64,000 nucleotides of DNA from an uncultured Algibacter sp. (GCA_947502405.1 CANMZT010000005.1:1-64000); one strand, 5' to 3'. Positions 17,614 through 27,947 are shown, counted from the first letter of the stretch. Translations and numbers: made by a program. Notes: generated by a model from the letters alone, not told the origin.

Positions 17614-19218
17614 ATGCTTAAAATTAATTTCTCTCTAAGAATTATAAGCCTGTGCTTGTATTTTTGTTTTTTTTGTTTAATAGGTTATAGTCAAACAAAT
17701 AACGACTATTTCAGGCTTATTGACTCAGCAGATATTCATATTGATACGGACTCTAAAAAAACGCTTTCCTTTCTCGAAGCTATTCCAAAACCACTTGAAG
17801 AATTTATTCCAGGAAGAGTTGCGGAATATTATTCTCTTAAAGCTCTAGTTCATGACGATTTTGATGAATATACCAAATATCACCAATGCTGTATTTTAGC
17901 TATTAAATATGCGGAAAAGGAAAATGCATTTTGTATTGCAGGTGAAGCTAGTGTTGGACTTTTTTCAAATTTATATTTTATAGGAAATATTGATGATGCT
18001 TATAAATATTTAAATAAAGCCAGGGATTATTATAAAAAATGCAACTATAAATATGGTGAGGTTGAAGTGCAACAGGTGGATGCCTATGCAAAATTTCTTG
18101 ATGGCGATTACTTAGGTTGCAATACATTCTTACTTAAAGAATTAAAAAATTATAAGAGTATAAAAGATGATGCATACTATTACATGTTCGCCTTATACAT
18201 GCTCTCTTCTAACTATATATATTTAGAAGATTTTAAAAATGCTCATAAATATTATCATGAATTCAAAACTTTAAAGAACGATACTACTATAACGAAATAT
18301 AATTATTTCTCTTTTGAAGGCGCAATACAAACTTGTTTTGCTGATATATATTTTAAGCATAAGGATATTGACTCCACAAATTTTTATTTAGAATCATCTT
18401 CTAAGTTAACAAAATACATGTCGGAAGATGCATTAGAGGATTATTACGGACTACATGCAGATATTAATAAGTACCTAGGTAACATCGAAAAGTCAAAAAT
18501 TTATATTGATTCTATGGTTTTGTTAAATAATAAAATACATAGCAAGACAATAGAGGCTAGTTTTGATGTAAGCGATTCTTTGGATAAAGCTGAATCAGAA
18601 TTAATTGCTCAAAATAGAAAGAAGACTTTTAACCGGTTTTTAGCAATAGCTATAGTTGTTTTTTTAGTATTACTTTCTTTGTTACTATATATTTATTTTA
18701 AGAGGCAAAAAAATAAACTAGTTAATTATAATCAGGAAACCAGTTCTAGCTTAACTTATTTAAAGACAAATAATGAACAACTAGCAGTAAAAGTTCATGG
18801 ATTAGAAGCGTTTATAAAGAACCTTAAAAAAGAAGTTAAGCAAATTTCCAGAACTGAATGTATCAATCACCAAAAAGAGCAGATTAAAGACTTATATAAA
18901 AACTTGCATATTAATTCTTCAACCTTATTAGATAAAAGTGAGAATCATTTGGATATAATGAATGAGTTGAATATTGAGTTTTTTAAGAAAATTGAAGAAG
19001 TACATCCTGAATTAAACAAGTCTGAAATTATAATATGTTATTATTTATTTATGGGCTTTACAAATAAAGAAATAGCTGTGTTTCTAAATACGACTATTAG
19101 ATCTGTTGAGAGTAGACGTTATAGGATTTCTAAAAAAATTCACTTAGTAAATACAGACACCACGCTTCTTGAGTATTTGCAAAACACGTTTTCTTACACT
19201 TTAAAAAATGGTAATTAA
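17614..19218 (+). CDS. TPR sensor, membrane segment and LuxR-type DNA-binding domain (second of tandem pair)
   Basis: A paralogue of the preceding regulator, 534 aa, with ATG start and a clear signal peptide ending near residue 28 (LIGYSQ). TPR-like helices fill residues 35-330, the membrane helix is about 340-362, a coiled coil follows, and the LuxR-type helix-turn-helix occupies about 467-511. The DNA-binding part is nearly identical to that of the first copy over some 40 residues, while the sensor parts are far more divergent. The two probably recognise the same or overlapping sites but different signals. The 217-base gap between them leaves room for separate promoters. Confidence 0.8.
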   Translation: MLKINFSLRIISLCLYFCFFCLIGYSQTNNDYFRLIDSADIHIDTDSKKTLSFLEAIPKPLEEFIPGRVAEYYSLKALVHDDFDEYTKYHQCCILAIKYAEKENAFCIAGEASVGLFSNLYFIGNIDDAYKYLNKARDYYKKCNYKYGEVEVQQVDAYAKFLDGDYLGCNTFLLKELKNYKSIKDDAYYYMFALYMLSSNYIYLEDFKNAHKYYHEFKTLKNDTTITKYNYFSFEGAIQTCFADIYFKHKDIDSTNFYLESSSKLTKYMSEDALEDYYGLHADINKYLGNIEKSKIYIDSMVLLNNKIHSKTIEASFDVSDSLDKAESELIAQNRKKTFNRFLAIAIVVFLVLLSLLLYIYFKRQKNKLVNYNQETSSSLTYLKTNNEQLAVKVHGLEAFIKNLKKEVKQISRTECINHQKEQIKDLYKNLHINSSTLLDKSENHLDIMNELNIEFFKKIEEVHPELNKSEIIICYYLFMGFTNKEIAVFLNTTIRSVESRRYRISKKIHLVNTDTTLLEYLQNTFSYTLKNGN

Positions 19219-19447
19219 CTGATTTTTTATGATTTATAACTGATGCGTATTGAATGCGTAGTCAATTATTATGAGGGTTTGTAAAACTTTTTGATATTTG
19301 AGTATTGTTATTATCAATAAATTAATTCACCAAGTTTAATTACTTGTTGTTTTTTAAGGTTTTATTTAGTTCTATTTTGATATACTAGGTTGGTTGTGTT
19401 TCAAATTAGTTTAAATTATCGAAACAAGTAAAATTGGTGATTAATTG

Positions 19448-19512
19448 AGAGTCCTTTGTGGATTCTGTAAATTGAAGTAAAATCAGGAGTCTAGAGATAG
19501 GCTCCTTTTTTT
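19448..19512 (+). terminator. Double hairpin with T-run, possible small-RNA 3' end
   Basis: The first hairpin is AGAGTCC (19448-19454) with GGATTCT (19460-19466). The second is AGGAGTCTA-GAGA-TAGGCTCCT (19485-19506), nine pairs with one wobble and a GNRA-type loop, followed by six T. It lies 266 bases after the stop of the second regulator gene, far for a simple terminator, so the 19219-19512 gap may hold a long 3' UTR or a small RNA. No clear promoter was found in it, and no ORF is supported in this gap. Confidence 0.6.
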
Positions 19513-21061
19513 ATAAAGGAATATTACCGTGTTTTCGTTTCGGTCTGTCTACTGTTTTATTTTCTAACATTGCGAAAGCTTTAAGAAGCTTTCTTCTGGT
19601 GTTTTTTGGTAAAACAACTTCATCTATAAAACCACGTTTTGCGGCTCTGTATGGGTTTGCAAATTTCTCAGCGTATTCTGCTTCTTTTTCGGCTAGCTTC
19701 TTTTCAGGGTTATCGGCAGCAGCAATTTCTTTTCTAAAAATAATCTCACTGGCACCTTTAGCCCCCATAACAGCAATTTCTGCTCCTGGCCATGCATAGT
19801 TAAAATCTGCACCTATATGTTTAGAGTTCATAACATCATAAGCGCCACCATAGGCTTTTCTGGTAATAACGGTTACCCTTGGTACAGTAGCTTCACTTAA
19901 AGCATATAATAATTTTGCACCATGCACAATGATACCATTCCATTCTTGATCGGTTCCTGGTAAAAAACCTGGGACATCAACCAAAACTAATAAAGGAATA
20001 TTAAAACAATCACAAAAGCGTGTAAATCGCGCTGCTTTTCTGGAACTATTAACACCTAAAACACCTGCAAAAGCCATAGGTTGATTTGCTATAATGCCAA
20101 TGCTTCTACCACCTAATCTTGCAAAACCTACAATAATACTTTCAGCATAATCTTTATGAATTTCATAAAAAGAATCATCATCTATAATACCTGAAATAAC
20201 ATCATGCATGTCATAGGGTTTGTTCGGGTTGTCTGGAACAATGTCAGACAAAACATCGCGAACCTCGCTTGCAATTTTAATATCTAAATTTTCAGGTTTT
20301 TCTGTGTTGTTTTGAGGTAAATAGCTTAACAGCTTTTTTACATCTTCAAGACAGGCAATATCGTTCTCTGAGGTTTTGTGTGCTACACCAGATTTGGAAG
20401 CATGTGTTTGTGCACCTCCCAGCTCCTCACTAGTTACTTCCTCATTAGTTACTGTTTTAACTACATTAGGGCCAGTAACAAACATATAACTTGTGTTTTC
20501 TACCATAAGGGTAAAATCTGTCATCGCTGGTGAGTAAACTGCACCCCCTGCACAGGGGCCCATTATCGCTGATATCTGAGGAATGACCCCAGAGGCTTGA
20601 ACGTTTCTGTAAAAGATATCGGCATAACCTCCTAAGGACCTTACGCCTTCTTGTATTCTAGCACCACCAGAATCATTAAGACCAATTAATGGACAACCAA
20701 CTTTAACAGCCATATCCATAATTTTACAGATTTTTTCGGCATGAGTTTCTGATAATGAGCCACCAAAAACCGTAAAATCTTGAGCGTATGCATAAACTAG
20801 TCGGTTGTCTATAGTACCATATCCAGTAATAACACCATCGCCATAAAAGACTTGGTCTTCCATCCCAAAATCGGTTGTTCTATGGGTTACTAAAGCACCA
20901 ATCTCTTCAAAAGAGCCTTCATCAAACAAATATTCAATACGCTCTCTAGCAGTAAGTTTTTTATTGGCATGTTGCTTTACAATACGTTTTTGTCCACCAC
21001 CCAATTTTGAAAGCGCTAAAGCTTCATTAAGTTTATTAATTTTATCTTGTTTAGAATCCAT
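19511..21061 (-). CDS. Acyl-CoA carboxylase, carboxyltransferase (beta) subunit
   Basis: Transfers the carboxyl group from carboxybiotin to an acyl-CoA. At 516 aa it matches propionyl-/acetyl-CoA carboxylase beta subunits (PccB/AccD5 type), which contain both crotonase-like halves. The N-terminal half carries [12 protein letters not shown] and [12 protein letters not shown] for the acyl-CoA oxyanion pocket; the C-terminal half carries [15 protein letters not shown] and [13 protein letters not shown] for biotin. It is the last gene of the operon, 2 bases after the biotin carboxylase gene. Propionyl-CoA to methylmalonyl-CoA is the likely reaction, but other short acyl-CoAs are possible. The stop codon overlaps the T-run of a terminator on the other strand. 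Confidence 0.92.
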   Translation of the reverse strand: MDSKQDKINKLNEALALSKLGGGQKRIVKQHANKKLTARERIEYLFDEGSFEEIGALVTHRTTDFGMEDQVFYGDGVITGYGTIDNRLVYAYAQDFTVFGGSLSETHAEKICKIMDMAVKVGCPLIGLNDSGGARIQEGVRSLGGYADIFYRNVQASGVIPQISAIMGPCAGGAVYSPAMTDFTLMVENTSYMFVTGPNVVKTVTNEEVTSEELGGAQTHASKSGVAHKTSENDIACLEDVKKLLSYLPQNNTEKPENLDIKIASEVRDVLSDIVPDNPNKPYDMHDVISGIIDDDSFYEIHKDYAESIIVGFARLGGRSIGIIANQPMAFAGVLGVNSSRKAARFTRFCDCFNIPLLVLVDVPGFLPGTDQEWNGIIVHGAKLLYALSEATVPRVTVITRKAYGGAYDVMNSKHIGADFNYAWPGAEIAVMGAKGASEIIFRKEIAAADNPEKKLAEKEAEYAEKFANPYRAAKRGFIDEVVLPKNTRRKLLKAFAMLENKTVDRPKRKHGNIPL

Positions 21062-21063
21062 AT

Positions 21064-22506
21064 TTAGTTATTTGGTAAGCGCAATAAATTTTGATCTTCT
21101 ATGTATTGTTTAACAGCTATTAAAGCAGCAATTTTGGCTTCATTTTCTGTTTCAGCTTTTAAATGTTCTGGTGCATAAAAGTTTTTTACAAAATGTGTGT
21201 CGAAATTGCCTGAACTAAAGGCTTCATGTTCGCAGACATATTTTCCAAAGAGTAGTGTAGTTTCCACACCTTTTACGATATAATCATCAATAGCCTTGAT
21301 CATAAGCTGTATAGCTTCTTCTCGAGTATCTCCATAGGTAATTAATTTTGAAAGCATAGGGTCATAGTAAATTGGGATATTCATACCTTCTTCAAAACCA
21401 TTATCAACACGAATCCCTTTTCCTTTTGGTAGCTCATAGGTTTCCAAGTTTCCCACACTTGGTAAAAAGTCATTTAAAGGATCTTCAGCATAAACACGTA
21501 ATTCTAATGCATGTCCATTAATTTTTAAATCGTCTTGCTTTATTTGAAGTGCTTCACCACGAGCTACTTTAATTTGAAGTTCTACTAAATCAACCCCAGA
21601 AATTAATTCTGTTACAGGATGTTCAACTTGAAGTCTTGTGTTCATTTCAAGGAAATAAAAATTGTGGTCTGCATCCAATAAAAATTCTACGGTACCTGCT
21701 CCAAGATAATCACACGAGCGCGCCACTTTTATTGCAGCATGTCCCATTTTTTCTCTTAATTCAGGACTAAGAACCGACGATGGTGCTTCTTCAACCACTT
21801 TTTGATGACGACGCTGAATACTACACTCACGTTCAAAAAAATGTAAAATATTACCATGACTATCAGCCATCACTTGGATTTCAATATGTCTCGGAGAGGT
21901 TACATATTTTTCAATAAACACAGAACCATCACCAAAAGCAGAAGTCGCTTCACTAATAGCACGATTCATTTGAGATTCTAAATCCCCTTCTTTATTAACA
22001 ATACGCATGCCTTTTCCACCACCACCTGCTGAGGCTTTAATAAGGATAGGGTATCCAATATCATTAGCAATAGCTTTTGCTTTTTTTGCATCGGTAATGG
22101 CTTCATCAATACCTGGTACCATGGGAATATCATAAGCTTTAACAGCTTCTTTGGCGGCTAATTTGCTTCCCATAATTTTTATGGCTTTTGATCTTGGACC
22201 TATAAACGTGATATTGTTTTCTTCACATAATTCGGCAAAAGCTGGATTCTCACTTAAAAATCCATAACCAGGGTGAATGGCATCAACATTTAAATCTTTT
22301 GCAACTTTAATAATTTTATTGCCTTTTAAGTAAGATTCACTTGAAGGTGCTTCTCCAATGCAAACCGCTTCATCAGCAAATTTAACATGTGGTGCATTTC
22401 TATCTACAGTAGAAAAAACAGCCACAGTTTTAATACCCATTTTTTGAGCCGTTTTCATCACTCTAATGGCTATTTCTCCTCGATTAGCAACAAGTATTTT
22501 TTTCAT
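21064..22506 (-). CDS. Acyl-CoA carboxylase, biotin carboxylase subunit
   Basis: Uses ATP and bicarbonate to carboxylate biotin on the partner carrier protein. The 480-aa protein has the biotin carboxylase order: N-terminal [19 protein letters not shown]-grasp with [14 protein letters not shown] near residues 159-172, the catalytic [14 protein letters not shown] near 285-298 and the C-terminal biotin carboxylase domain ([11 protein letters not shown] near 335). It is the middle gene of the operon, between the carrier protein (87 bases upstream) and the carboxyltransferase. The separate carrier gene distinguishes it from the fused alpha subunits common elsewhere. Confidence 0.93.
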   Translation of the reverse strand: MKKILVANRGEIAIRVMKTAQKMGIKTVAVFSTVDRNAPHVKFADEAVCIGEAPSSESYLKGNKIIKVAKDLNVDAIHPGYGFLSENPAFAELCEENNITFIGPRSKAIKIMGSKLAAKEAVKAYDIPMVPGIDEAITDAKKAKAIANDIGYPILIKASAGGGGKGMRIVNKEGDLESQMNRAISEATSAFGDGSVFIEKYVTSPRHIEIQVMADSHGNILHFFERECSIQRRHQKVVEEAPSSVLSPELREKMGHAAIKVARSCDYLGAGTVEFLLDADHNFYFLEMNTRLQVEHPVTELISGVDLVELQIKVARGEALQIKQDDLKINGHALELRVYAEDPLNDFLPSVGNLETYELPKGKGIRVDNGFEEGMNIPIYYDPMLSKLITYGDTREEAIQLMIKAIDDYIVKGVETTLLFGKYVCEHEAFSSGNFDTHFVKNFYAPEHLKAETENEAKIAALIAVKQYIEDQNLLRLPNN

Positions 22507-22554
22507 TTATAATTTTTTTGTCATTCCCTCGAAGGGGGGAGTCTTTATTTTAGG

Positions 22555-22580
22555 CCTACAAGATTTTAAAACTTTGCAGG
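22555..22580. repeat. Imperfect palindrome in the carboxylase operon
   Basis: CCTACAAGATTTT is followed by AAAACTTTGCAGG, an imperfect inverted repeat centred at 22567/22568. It lies between the carrier-protein and biotin carboxylase genes, within the transcript. It resembles a short dispersed palindrome of Bacteroidota intergenic regions. Confidence 0.4.
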
Positions 22581-22593
22581 ATATTCAAAAGGT

Positions 22594-23079
22594 TTATTCA
22601 AATTCAATTAAAAGTTGATTTTTCTCAACAGCATCTCCATTTTTTACAGAAATAGATTTTATCACACCGTCTCTTGGAGATGTAATCATATTTTCCATTT
22701 TCATAGCTTCTAAAATCAAAAGGTTATCATTTTCATGAACTTCCTGACCAGTTTTTACATTAATTTCTAAAATTAATCCGGGCATTGGAGCTTGTATAGC
22801 ATCAATTTGTTTACTTGCTCCAATGGAGAATCCCATATCCTTAATAAGTAAGTCCAAGGGGTTGGAAATAGCAACTGAATATATATTGTTGTTAATCTTA
22901 ACCGTGTATTGTTTTTTATTAAAGTTTGCTTGAACAATTTCTGCTTTGAAAGAACTATTGTTGTTTAAAACGTGATACTTTCCTTCAGAAACTTGAAACG
23001 CATCAAGTTTTAAAACATCGGTTTCAGAAATATCAAAATCAATATTATCATTGACTTGAGCTTTAAAAGGCTTATTCAT
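22594..23079 (-). CDS. Biotin carboxyl carrier protein of acyl-CoA carboxylase
   Basis: The mobile biotin domain of the complex, 161 aa. The C-terminal 75 residues form the lipoyl/biotinyl fold, with the biotin attachment lysine Lys127 in EAMKMEN and the hinge IQAPMPGLI ahead of it. The N-terminal half is a small beta-rich domain without a strong family match, probably for docking to the partner subunits. It is the first gene of the operon and is transcribed from the 259-base region that separates it from the divergent YceI gene. Confidence 0.92.
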   Translation of the reverse strand: MNKPFKAQVNDNIDFDISETDVLKLDAFQVSEGKYHVLNNNSSFKAEIVQANFNKKQYTVKINNNIYSVAISNPLDLLIKDMGFSIGASKQIDAIQAPMPGLILEINVKTGQEVHENDNLLILEAMKMENMITSPRDGVIKSISVKNGDAVEKNQLLIEFE

Positions 23080-23338
23080 AATTAGAAAAGTTAACTGTAG
23101 TAAATATAATGATTTTAAAGCATCAATTTAATTCATTTTAAAACGAATTAATTTATAATTTAAAGTGATTATAGCTAACAGTAATTGTTGTCTATTTTGC
23201 TTTGAAATTGAGAATATGATAAAATAAGGGTTTGAAAAACACAAAAATTACGAATAATATATTTTAAACATGATATTTATCATTTTTATTCAATATATGT
23301 TGGTTGAAATTTGTAACATAATTTAACCGCATAATGTC

Positions 23339-23923
23339 ATGAAAACTAAAAAAAATGTCTTAAAAAAATTAATTGTACTTATCGCTTTAATCGGTTTTGT
23401 GTTTAATCAAACCCATGCACAAATGTTACAATTAGAAAATGAAAACTCGTTATTAACTGTTTTTGGTTCTTCTAACCTCCATGGTTGGAAAGTTGATGCA
23501 AAAACGCAAAATGGTTTGATAAGTTTTAATAGTCTTGAATCTTGTCAAATTGAGTCTTTATCTGTTGCTGTACTTACCGAGAGTTTAGAAGGTGCAAAAC
23601 CAGGCATAACTAAAACGGCTGCTCTAGCTTTAAAATCCAATGAGTATAAGAGTATTTTGTTTACACTTTTAGAAGTTAAAAGTATTACTGATAAAGGGAA
23701 TGGGGTTTTTGAATTAGAAACTATAGGCGATTTAGTTATCGCTGGCACAAAAAAGACCGTTCCTCTAAATTTTGATGTTAAAATTAATGATGAAAGCGTA
23801 AGTCTTAAGGGTAAAGTAAAATTAAAATTAACGGAGTTTAATATAGCGCCTCCAACTGGTATGTTAGGTGTTGTTAAAGCAAAAGACGAGATTTTTTTAA
23901 AATTTGAAACTAATTTTATATAA
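23339..23923 (+). CDS. YceI-family lipocalin-like secreted protein
   Basis: A 194-aa exported protein: signal peptide with basic start and cleavage after THAQ near residue 28, then the YceI fold. Recognisable blocks are FGSSNLHGWKVDAKT near residues 42-56, LKSNEYKSILFTL near 95-107 and GDLVIAGTKKTVPLNFDVKI near 130-149. YceI proteins are extended lipocalins that bind polyisoprenoid or amide-type hydrophobic ligands in the periplasm. The gene is monocistronic with its own terminator. The function in this organism is not known. Confidence 0.9.
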   Translation: MKTKKNVLKKLIVLIALIGFVFNQTHAQMLQLENENSLLTVFGSSNLHGWKVDAKTQNGLISFNSLESCQIESLSVAVLTESLEGAKPGITKTAALALKSNEYKSILFTLLEVKSITDKGNGVFELETIGDLVIAGTKKTVPLNFDVKINDESVSLKGKVKLKLTEFNIAPPTGMLGVVKAKDEIFLKFETNFI

Positions 23924-23951
23924 CTTTAAACAACTTTAAAGTTTGATAGAG

Positions 23952-24000
23952 CCACTTTATTATTGGTCTTTTAAAGATGCCAATGGTAAAGTGGTTTTTT
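23952..24000. terminator. Intrinsic terminator after the YceI gene
   Basis: CCACTTTATTATTGG (23952-23966) pairs with CCAATGGTAAAGTGG (23980-23994) in a 15-pair stem containing two T-G wobbles, followed by six T. It lies between convergent genes and may work on the NUDIX message as well. Confidence 0.85.
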
Positions 24001-24049
24001 ATTAATAAAAATATAGGGTTTTCAATTATTCAAGTATCAAATAGAAGTA

Positions 24050-24607
24050 TTAGTACAAATTACAACTGTTTTTTATTTGATTAAGTACAAATTGATAATA
24101 TGATTTATTTGAAGGTACAAAATGATTATCGTTATTTTCGATAGTATTTATTAAAGTCTCAAAATCTTTAAAAGTAACCAGTTTTAAAGCTTCAACTTCA
24201 GATTCTTGAGGCACTAATTGGGATAGTGGTACATTTAGTTTCGCAATAAATGTGTTATGGAATTCATTGTCAATAATACCATTTTTATAAGATTGAAAAC
24301 ACTCAAAAACACCTATTTTTTTTAACTCTATTTCTGAAATTTTCAAACCAATTTCCTCTTGGGTTTCTCTGATAATTCCCTGCATAGGCGTTTCGCCAGC
24401 ATCAATATGACCCGCAACTGAGACGTCCCACATCAACGGACAAATTGTTTTTTTTGCTGAACGTTGTGATAATAAAATTTCACCTTCATCATTATATAAC
24501 CAGAGGTGTGCTGTATGATGATAATACCCTTTTTGGTGTATTATAGATTTTAATTCAGATTTTCCAGTTGGTTTGCCTTCTTTGGTTACAATGTCTATAT
24601 ATTCCAT
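24050..24607 (-). CDS. NUDIX hydrolase, YfcD/isopentenyl-diphosphate-isomerase-like subgroup
   Basis: A 185-aa cytosolic NUDIX protein. The NUDIX box GX5EX7REXXEEXG is complete: Gly66, Glu72, Arg80-Glu81, Glu84-Glu85 and Gly87. The N-terminal EYIDIVTKEGKPTGKSEL and YHHTAHLWLYND segments match the subgroup that includes E. coli YfcD and resembles IPP isomerase, but the family includes pyrophosphatases of many substrates. It starts 12 bases after the stop of the large T9SS protein gene on the same strand, so some cotranscription is possible. Confidence 0.88.
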   Translation of the reverse strand: MEYIDIVTKEGKPTGKSELKSIIHQKGYYHHTAHLWLYNDEGEILLSQRSAKKTICPLMWDVSVAGHIDAGETPMQGIIRETQEEIGLKISEIELKKIGVFECFQSYKNGIIDNEFHNTFIAKLNVPLSQLVPQESEVEALKLVTFKDFETLINTIENNDNHFVPSNKSYYQFVLNQIKNSCNLY

Positions 24608-24619
24608 TTTAATTTTGTC

Positions 24620-26788
24620 TTATTTTGTGCCTAGATAAATGGTTCCAGCAATAGGATCTAACCCGCTATTTCTCATATTTATAACATAAAAATAGGTGCC
24701 TGATGGTGCTTGGTTAGCAGACCCAATAGCGCTTCTAGATGCGGTTCCGTTCCAGTTGTTTTGGTAATCTTCAGATTGATAAACAATGGCTCCCCAGCGG
24801 TTAAAAATTTTCAAATCTACAGTAAATCCGCAACCTTTTATTTGATTTATAGTAAAATACTCGTTCCAAGGGTCTTGATTGGGTGTCACTACTTTTGATA
24901 TGGTAATGTCTTTACCGTCAAAAAGTCTATTAGAACTCACAGATATTACTTGTACAAAGTCTTCAATAGTGCGCCCGCAAGCATCTGTAAATGTCCATGT
25001 ATTGGTATAAGTGCCGTTGTAGTCACAATCACTATTTTGAACAAAATCACCAGTAGTTTTAATAATACTAAAGTTACAAATATCAGTAACAGGAAAAAGT
25101 GATTGTGCATCGTTCAAAGCATTAACATCATTATTGGAAAGATGTCTATCTAAACTTCCAATAGGAGTCTCCCATTGCGGGATAGGTTGGTTAATGATGG
25201 TATTTAAAGGATTTCCAAGCTCACAATCATCCAAAACGCTAGAACTAGAAGTTGTAAAATTATCAAGATTCTGTTCCCCGCTATAGCTCGCTTCAAATTG
25301 AATATCAAAATCCAAATCACATTGGTCTTCTAAAAAATAGCAAGCGTCTTTTACTATAACATCAAACGAAATATTCAATGGAGTATCTCCTACATCTACT
25401 AAGCCATCTTCAACAAAAAACTCTAAAATTCTGGTATCAGTATCATAATTAAAAGTAACGCCTATAGGTAAATTATCAGCCGAAATAAACTTTATGTTTT
25501 CTGGTAGCGTTTCAGAAAGCAGCACGTTCAAAGCATTATCATTTCCTGTATTAGACACGTTAAAACTATACGTTAAGGTGTCTGAAAAATTGGTTGTATT
25601 ATCTGTAGCAGACGAACTCACAAGTATTGGGTACAAATCAGGAACCCAAACTTCAACAGATAAACCAATTAAAAACAAGCCATAAGTTTCTTGGTTAGAA
25701 GCAAGCCGAATGGAGGCAGAAGATTGGTTGTTGCCAATAATATTATTGTTAGCGTTATCTAAAGGAAAAACAGCTGCATCAAACCCTAGAGTATTTAAAC
25801 TAGCAGGGTTTCTATCCGTAAAATTAGTACCGTTTATGGTAATTTTGCTATTAAAAAAATTTCCAGAATCTCTTAGAGGTGTAGAAATATCAACATAATT
25901 ACCCAAAGTATTTTGTATTTGAAACCAATCACCTATTAAGCCTCTATCACCCTCCAAAGCACCAATTAAGGTATTTACATTAACAGAGCCGTTTGGGATG
26001 GTTCTAAAGCCAGAAAACCCCACATCATAATTATTAAAATCTCTGGTTATATGTGCATAACCATCAAATATGCTAATGTTTTTAGAAACAAGCTTTGGGC
26101 TTTCATAAATAAAAACAATTTGCCAACCTCCAGAAGTGCCCGTATTGCCTCCAGTATGCTGAAATAAAAATCCAGTTTGGGCTTCAATATTGGCTAGTTG
26201 ATAAGTGCCATAGGGGCTTTCTAAATCTAAAACTAAATCAGTAATATCTTTAAAACAAATGTAGGGATCGTTACTAAAGTGTGTATCTCTACCACGGTAC
26301 AAAATGGCATCTGCAGTAATGGTGTTGTAATTGGTTTCCCCTGGTAGCATTAGTTTTACATCGTTAAAATTCCAATTGGGTTGGTTATCTGTACCATCAT
26401 CATTTTCCTTATCGGCAGCAGCCCAATATAAATAGGCTTTTCTAATGTTTAAACAAGCTACTTGTGGCTCAGGGTTTGTAAAATTAGCACTACTAGAGTT
26501 AAAAGTGCTAGCATCATTATCAATATCAACGTAAACGTTATCAACAAAATCGTGGTTGTCTCCCTCGGCGTTATAAGATTCGGTAGCTGTTCTAGATAAA
26601 ACGGTATTGGCTATGGTAGTAAAATCACCACGAACCATTTCGTTAAATCTGGGTAAAAATTCTTGTTGTATTTGGGCAGAAACGTAAGGAGAACAACCAA
26701 ACAAGCCAATAAATAGAACAAATAAAGTCTGTTTGGTTAATGGGAATGTATTTGTATGTAAAATATATTTACCCAAAAGCGATAGCAA
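24620..26788 (-). CDS. Large secreted protein with T9SS type B sorting domain (gliding-motility C-terminal type)
   Basis: A 722-aa surface or secreted protein. A signal peptide precedes VSAQ near residue 38. Residues 60-390 form a large beta-rich region, 395-490 is a DUF11-like domain (SNTGNDNALNVLLSETLPEN), and the C terminus (about 630-722) is the type B sorting domain seen in gliding-associated proteins: VVTPNQDPWNEYFTI, LKIFNRWGAIVYQS, NWNGT and GTYFYVI. Type B cargo crosses the outer membrane by T9SS. The frame opens with TTG at 26788; no ATG lies before the signal sequence, and a stop lies just upstream, so a non-ATG start is likely. Confidence 0.85.
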   Translation of the reverse strand: MLSLLGKYILHTNTFPLTKQTLFVLFIGLFGCSPYVSAQIQQEFLPRFNEMVRGDFTTIANTVLSRTATESYNAEGDNHDFVDNVYVDIDNDASTFNSSSANFTNPEPQVACLNIRKAYLYWAAADKENDDGTDNQPNWNFNDVKLMLPGETNYNTITADAILYRGRDTHFSNDPYICFKDITDLVLDLESPYGTYQLANIEAQTGFLFQHTGGNTGTSGGWQIVFIYESPKLVSKNISIFDGYAHITRDFNNYDVGFSGFRTIPNGSVNVNTLIGALEGDRGLIGDWFQIQNTLGNYVDISTPLRDSGNFFNSKITINGTNFTDRNPASLNTLGFDAAVFPLDNANNNIIGNNQSSASIRLASNQETYGLFLIGLSVEVWVPDLYPILVSSSATDNTTNFSDTLTYSFNVSNTGNDNALNVLLSETLPENIKFISADNLPIGVTFNYDTDTRILEFFVEDGLVDVGDTPLNISFDVIVKDACYFLEDQCDLDFDIQFEASYSGEQNLDNFTTSSSSVLDDCELGNPLNTIINQPIPQWETPIGSLDRHLSNNDVNALNDAQSLFPVTDICNFSIIKTTGDFVQNSDCDYNGTYTNTWTFTDACGRTIEDFVQVISVSSNRLFDGKDITISKVVTPNQDPWNEYFTINQIKGCGFTVDLKIFNRWGAIVYQSEDYQNNWNGTASRSAIGSANQAPSGTYFYVINMRNSGLDPIAGTIYLGTK

Positions 26789-26792
26789 TTAT

Positions 26793-26834
26793 TTAAAAAA
26801 TTAAGCCGATAATTATAAAAATACCGGCTTAATT
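26793..26834 (-). terminator. Intrinsic terminator after the M42 peptidase gene
   Basis: AATTAAGCCG (26799-26808) pairs with CGGCTTAATT (26825-26834). Read on the minus strand the stem is followed by TTTTTTAAAT, a good terminator. It separates the peptidase gene from the T9SS protein gene. Confidence 0.8.
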
Positions 26835-26858
26835 CTATGGTATTAAAGCAACAGTAAT

Positions 26859-27947
26859 TTACTTAAAATAACTGAATGTTTCGCCGTCTTTAATGTTTAA
26901 TAACGATTCATAAATCAATCTAATCACATTTTCAACATCTTCTTTATGCACCATTTCTACAGTCGTGTGCATATAACGTAGCGGTAACGAAATTAAAGCA
27001 GAAGCAACACCGCCATTACTGTAAGCAAAGGCATCTGTATCTGTTCCTGTAGCTCTAGAAAGTGCAGAACGCTGAAACGGAATCTTTTTAGCCTCAGCCG
27101 TATCTGTAATTAAATCACGAAGTTTCTGTTGTACAGCAGGCGCATAAGCCACTACAGGACCTTTGCCAATTTCCAAATGTCCCGCCTTTTTCTTTTCAAT
27201 CATCGGGGTAGTGGTGTCATGCGTTACATCTGTAACAATCGCAACGTTTGGTTTAATAGTTTGGGTAATCATTTCCGCACCACGCAAACCAATTTCTTCT
27301 TGTACTGCATTGGTAATATAAAGTCCAAAAGGTAATGTCTTTTTGTTCTCTTTAAGCAATCGTGCCACTTCAGCAATCATAAAACCACCCATGCGATTAT
27401 CAATAGCTCTACACACAAACTTATCGTTATTTAAAATATGGAATTCATCAGGGTAAGTAATCACGCAACCGACATGCACCCCAAGTTTTTCAACCTCATC
27501 TTTAGTAGCACACCCACAATCAATAAAAATATTATCAGGTTTTGGAGGCTCTTCCTTCGACTTGTTTCGTGTATGTATCGCTGGCCATCCAAAAACACCT
27601 TTTACAATACCCTTTTTGGTATGTATGTTTACCACTTTACTTGGCGCAATTTGGTGGTCACTACCACCATTTCTAATCACGTAAATTAGGCCGTTATCTG
27701 AAATATAATTCACGTACCACGAAATCTCATCTGCATGCCCTTCAATAACTACCTTATATTTCGCCTTTGGATTAATAACTCCAACTGCAGTCCCGTAGGT
27801 ATCCGTAATAAACTCATCCACATAAGGTTTTAAATAATCCATCCAAATTTTTTGTCCGTCCCATTCATAGCCCGTAGGTGCTGCATTATTCAAATATTTC
27901 TCTAAAAAGTCCATCGACTTTTTGTTAAGTATGCTCTTTTTTGCCAT
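26859..27947 (-). CDS. M42-family aminopeptidase
   Basis: A cytosolic dimetal peptidase of 362 aa in the glutamyl/deblocking aminopeptidase family. Metal ligands and catalytic residues can be read: His71 and Asp73 in EGHADEISW, DNRMGG near residues 186-191, VQEEIGLRGA with the catalytic Glu near 217-226, TDVTHD near 240, and the C-terminal TGTDTDAF and PLRYMHTTVEMV with the last His. These enzymes form dodecameric tetrahedral particles that trim peptides. It is monocistronic, with a terminator behind it. Confidence 0.92.
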   Translation of the reverse strand: MAKKSILNKKSMDFLEKYLNNAAPTGYEWDGQKIWMDYLKPYVDEFITDTYGTAVGVINPKAKYKVVIEGHADEISWYVNYISDNGLIYVIRNGGSDHQIAPSKVVNIHTKKGIVKGVFGWPAIHTRNKSKEEPPKPDNIFIDCGCATKDEVEKLGVHVGCVITYPDEFHILNNDKFVCRAIDNRMGGFMIAEVARLLKENKKTLPFGLYITNAVQEEIGLRGAEMITQTIKPNVAIVTDVTHDTTTPMIEKKKAGHLEIGKGPVVAYAPAVQQKLRDLITDTAEAKKIPFQRSALSRATGTDTDAFAYSNGGVASALISLPLRYMHTTVEMVHKEDVENVIRLIYESLLNIKDGETFSYFK

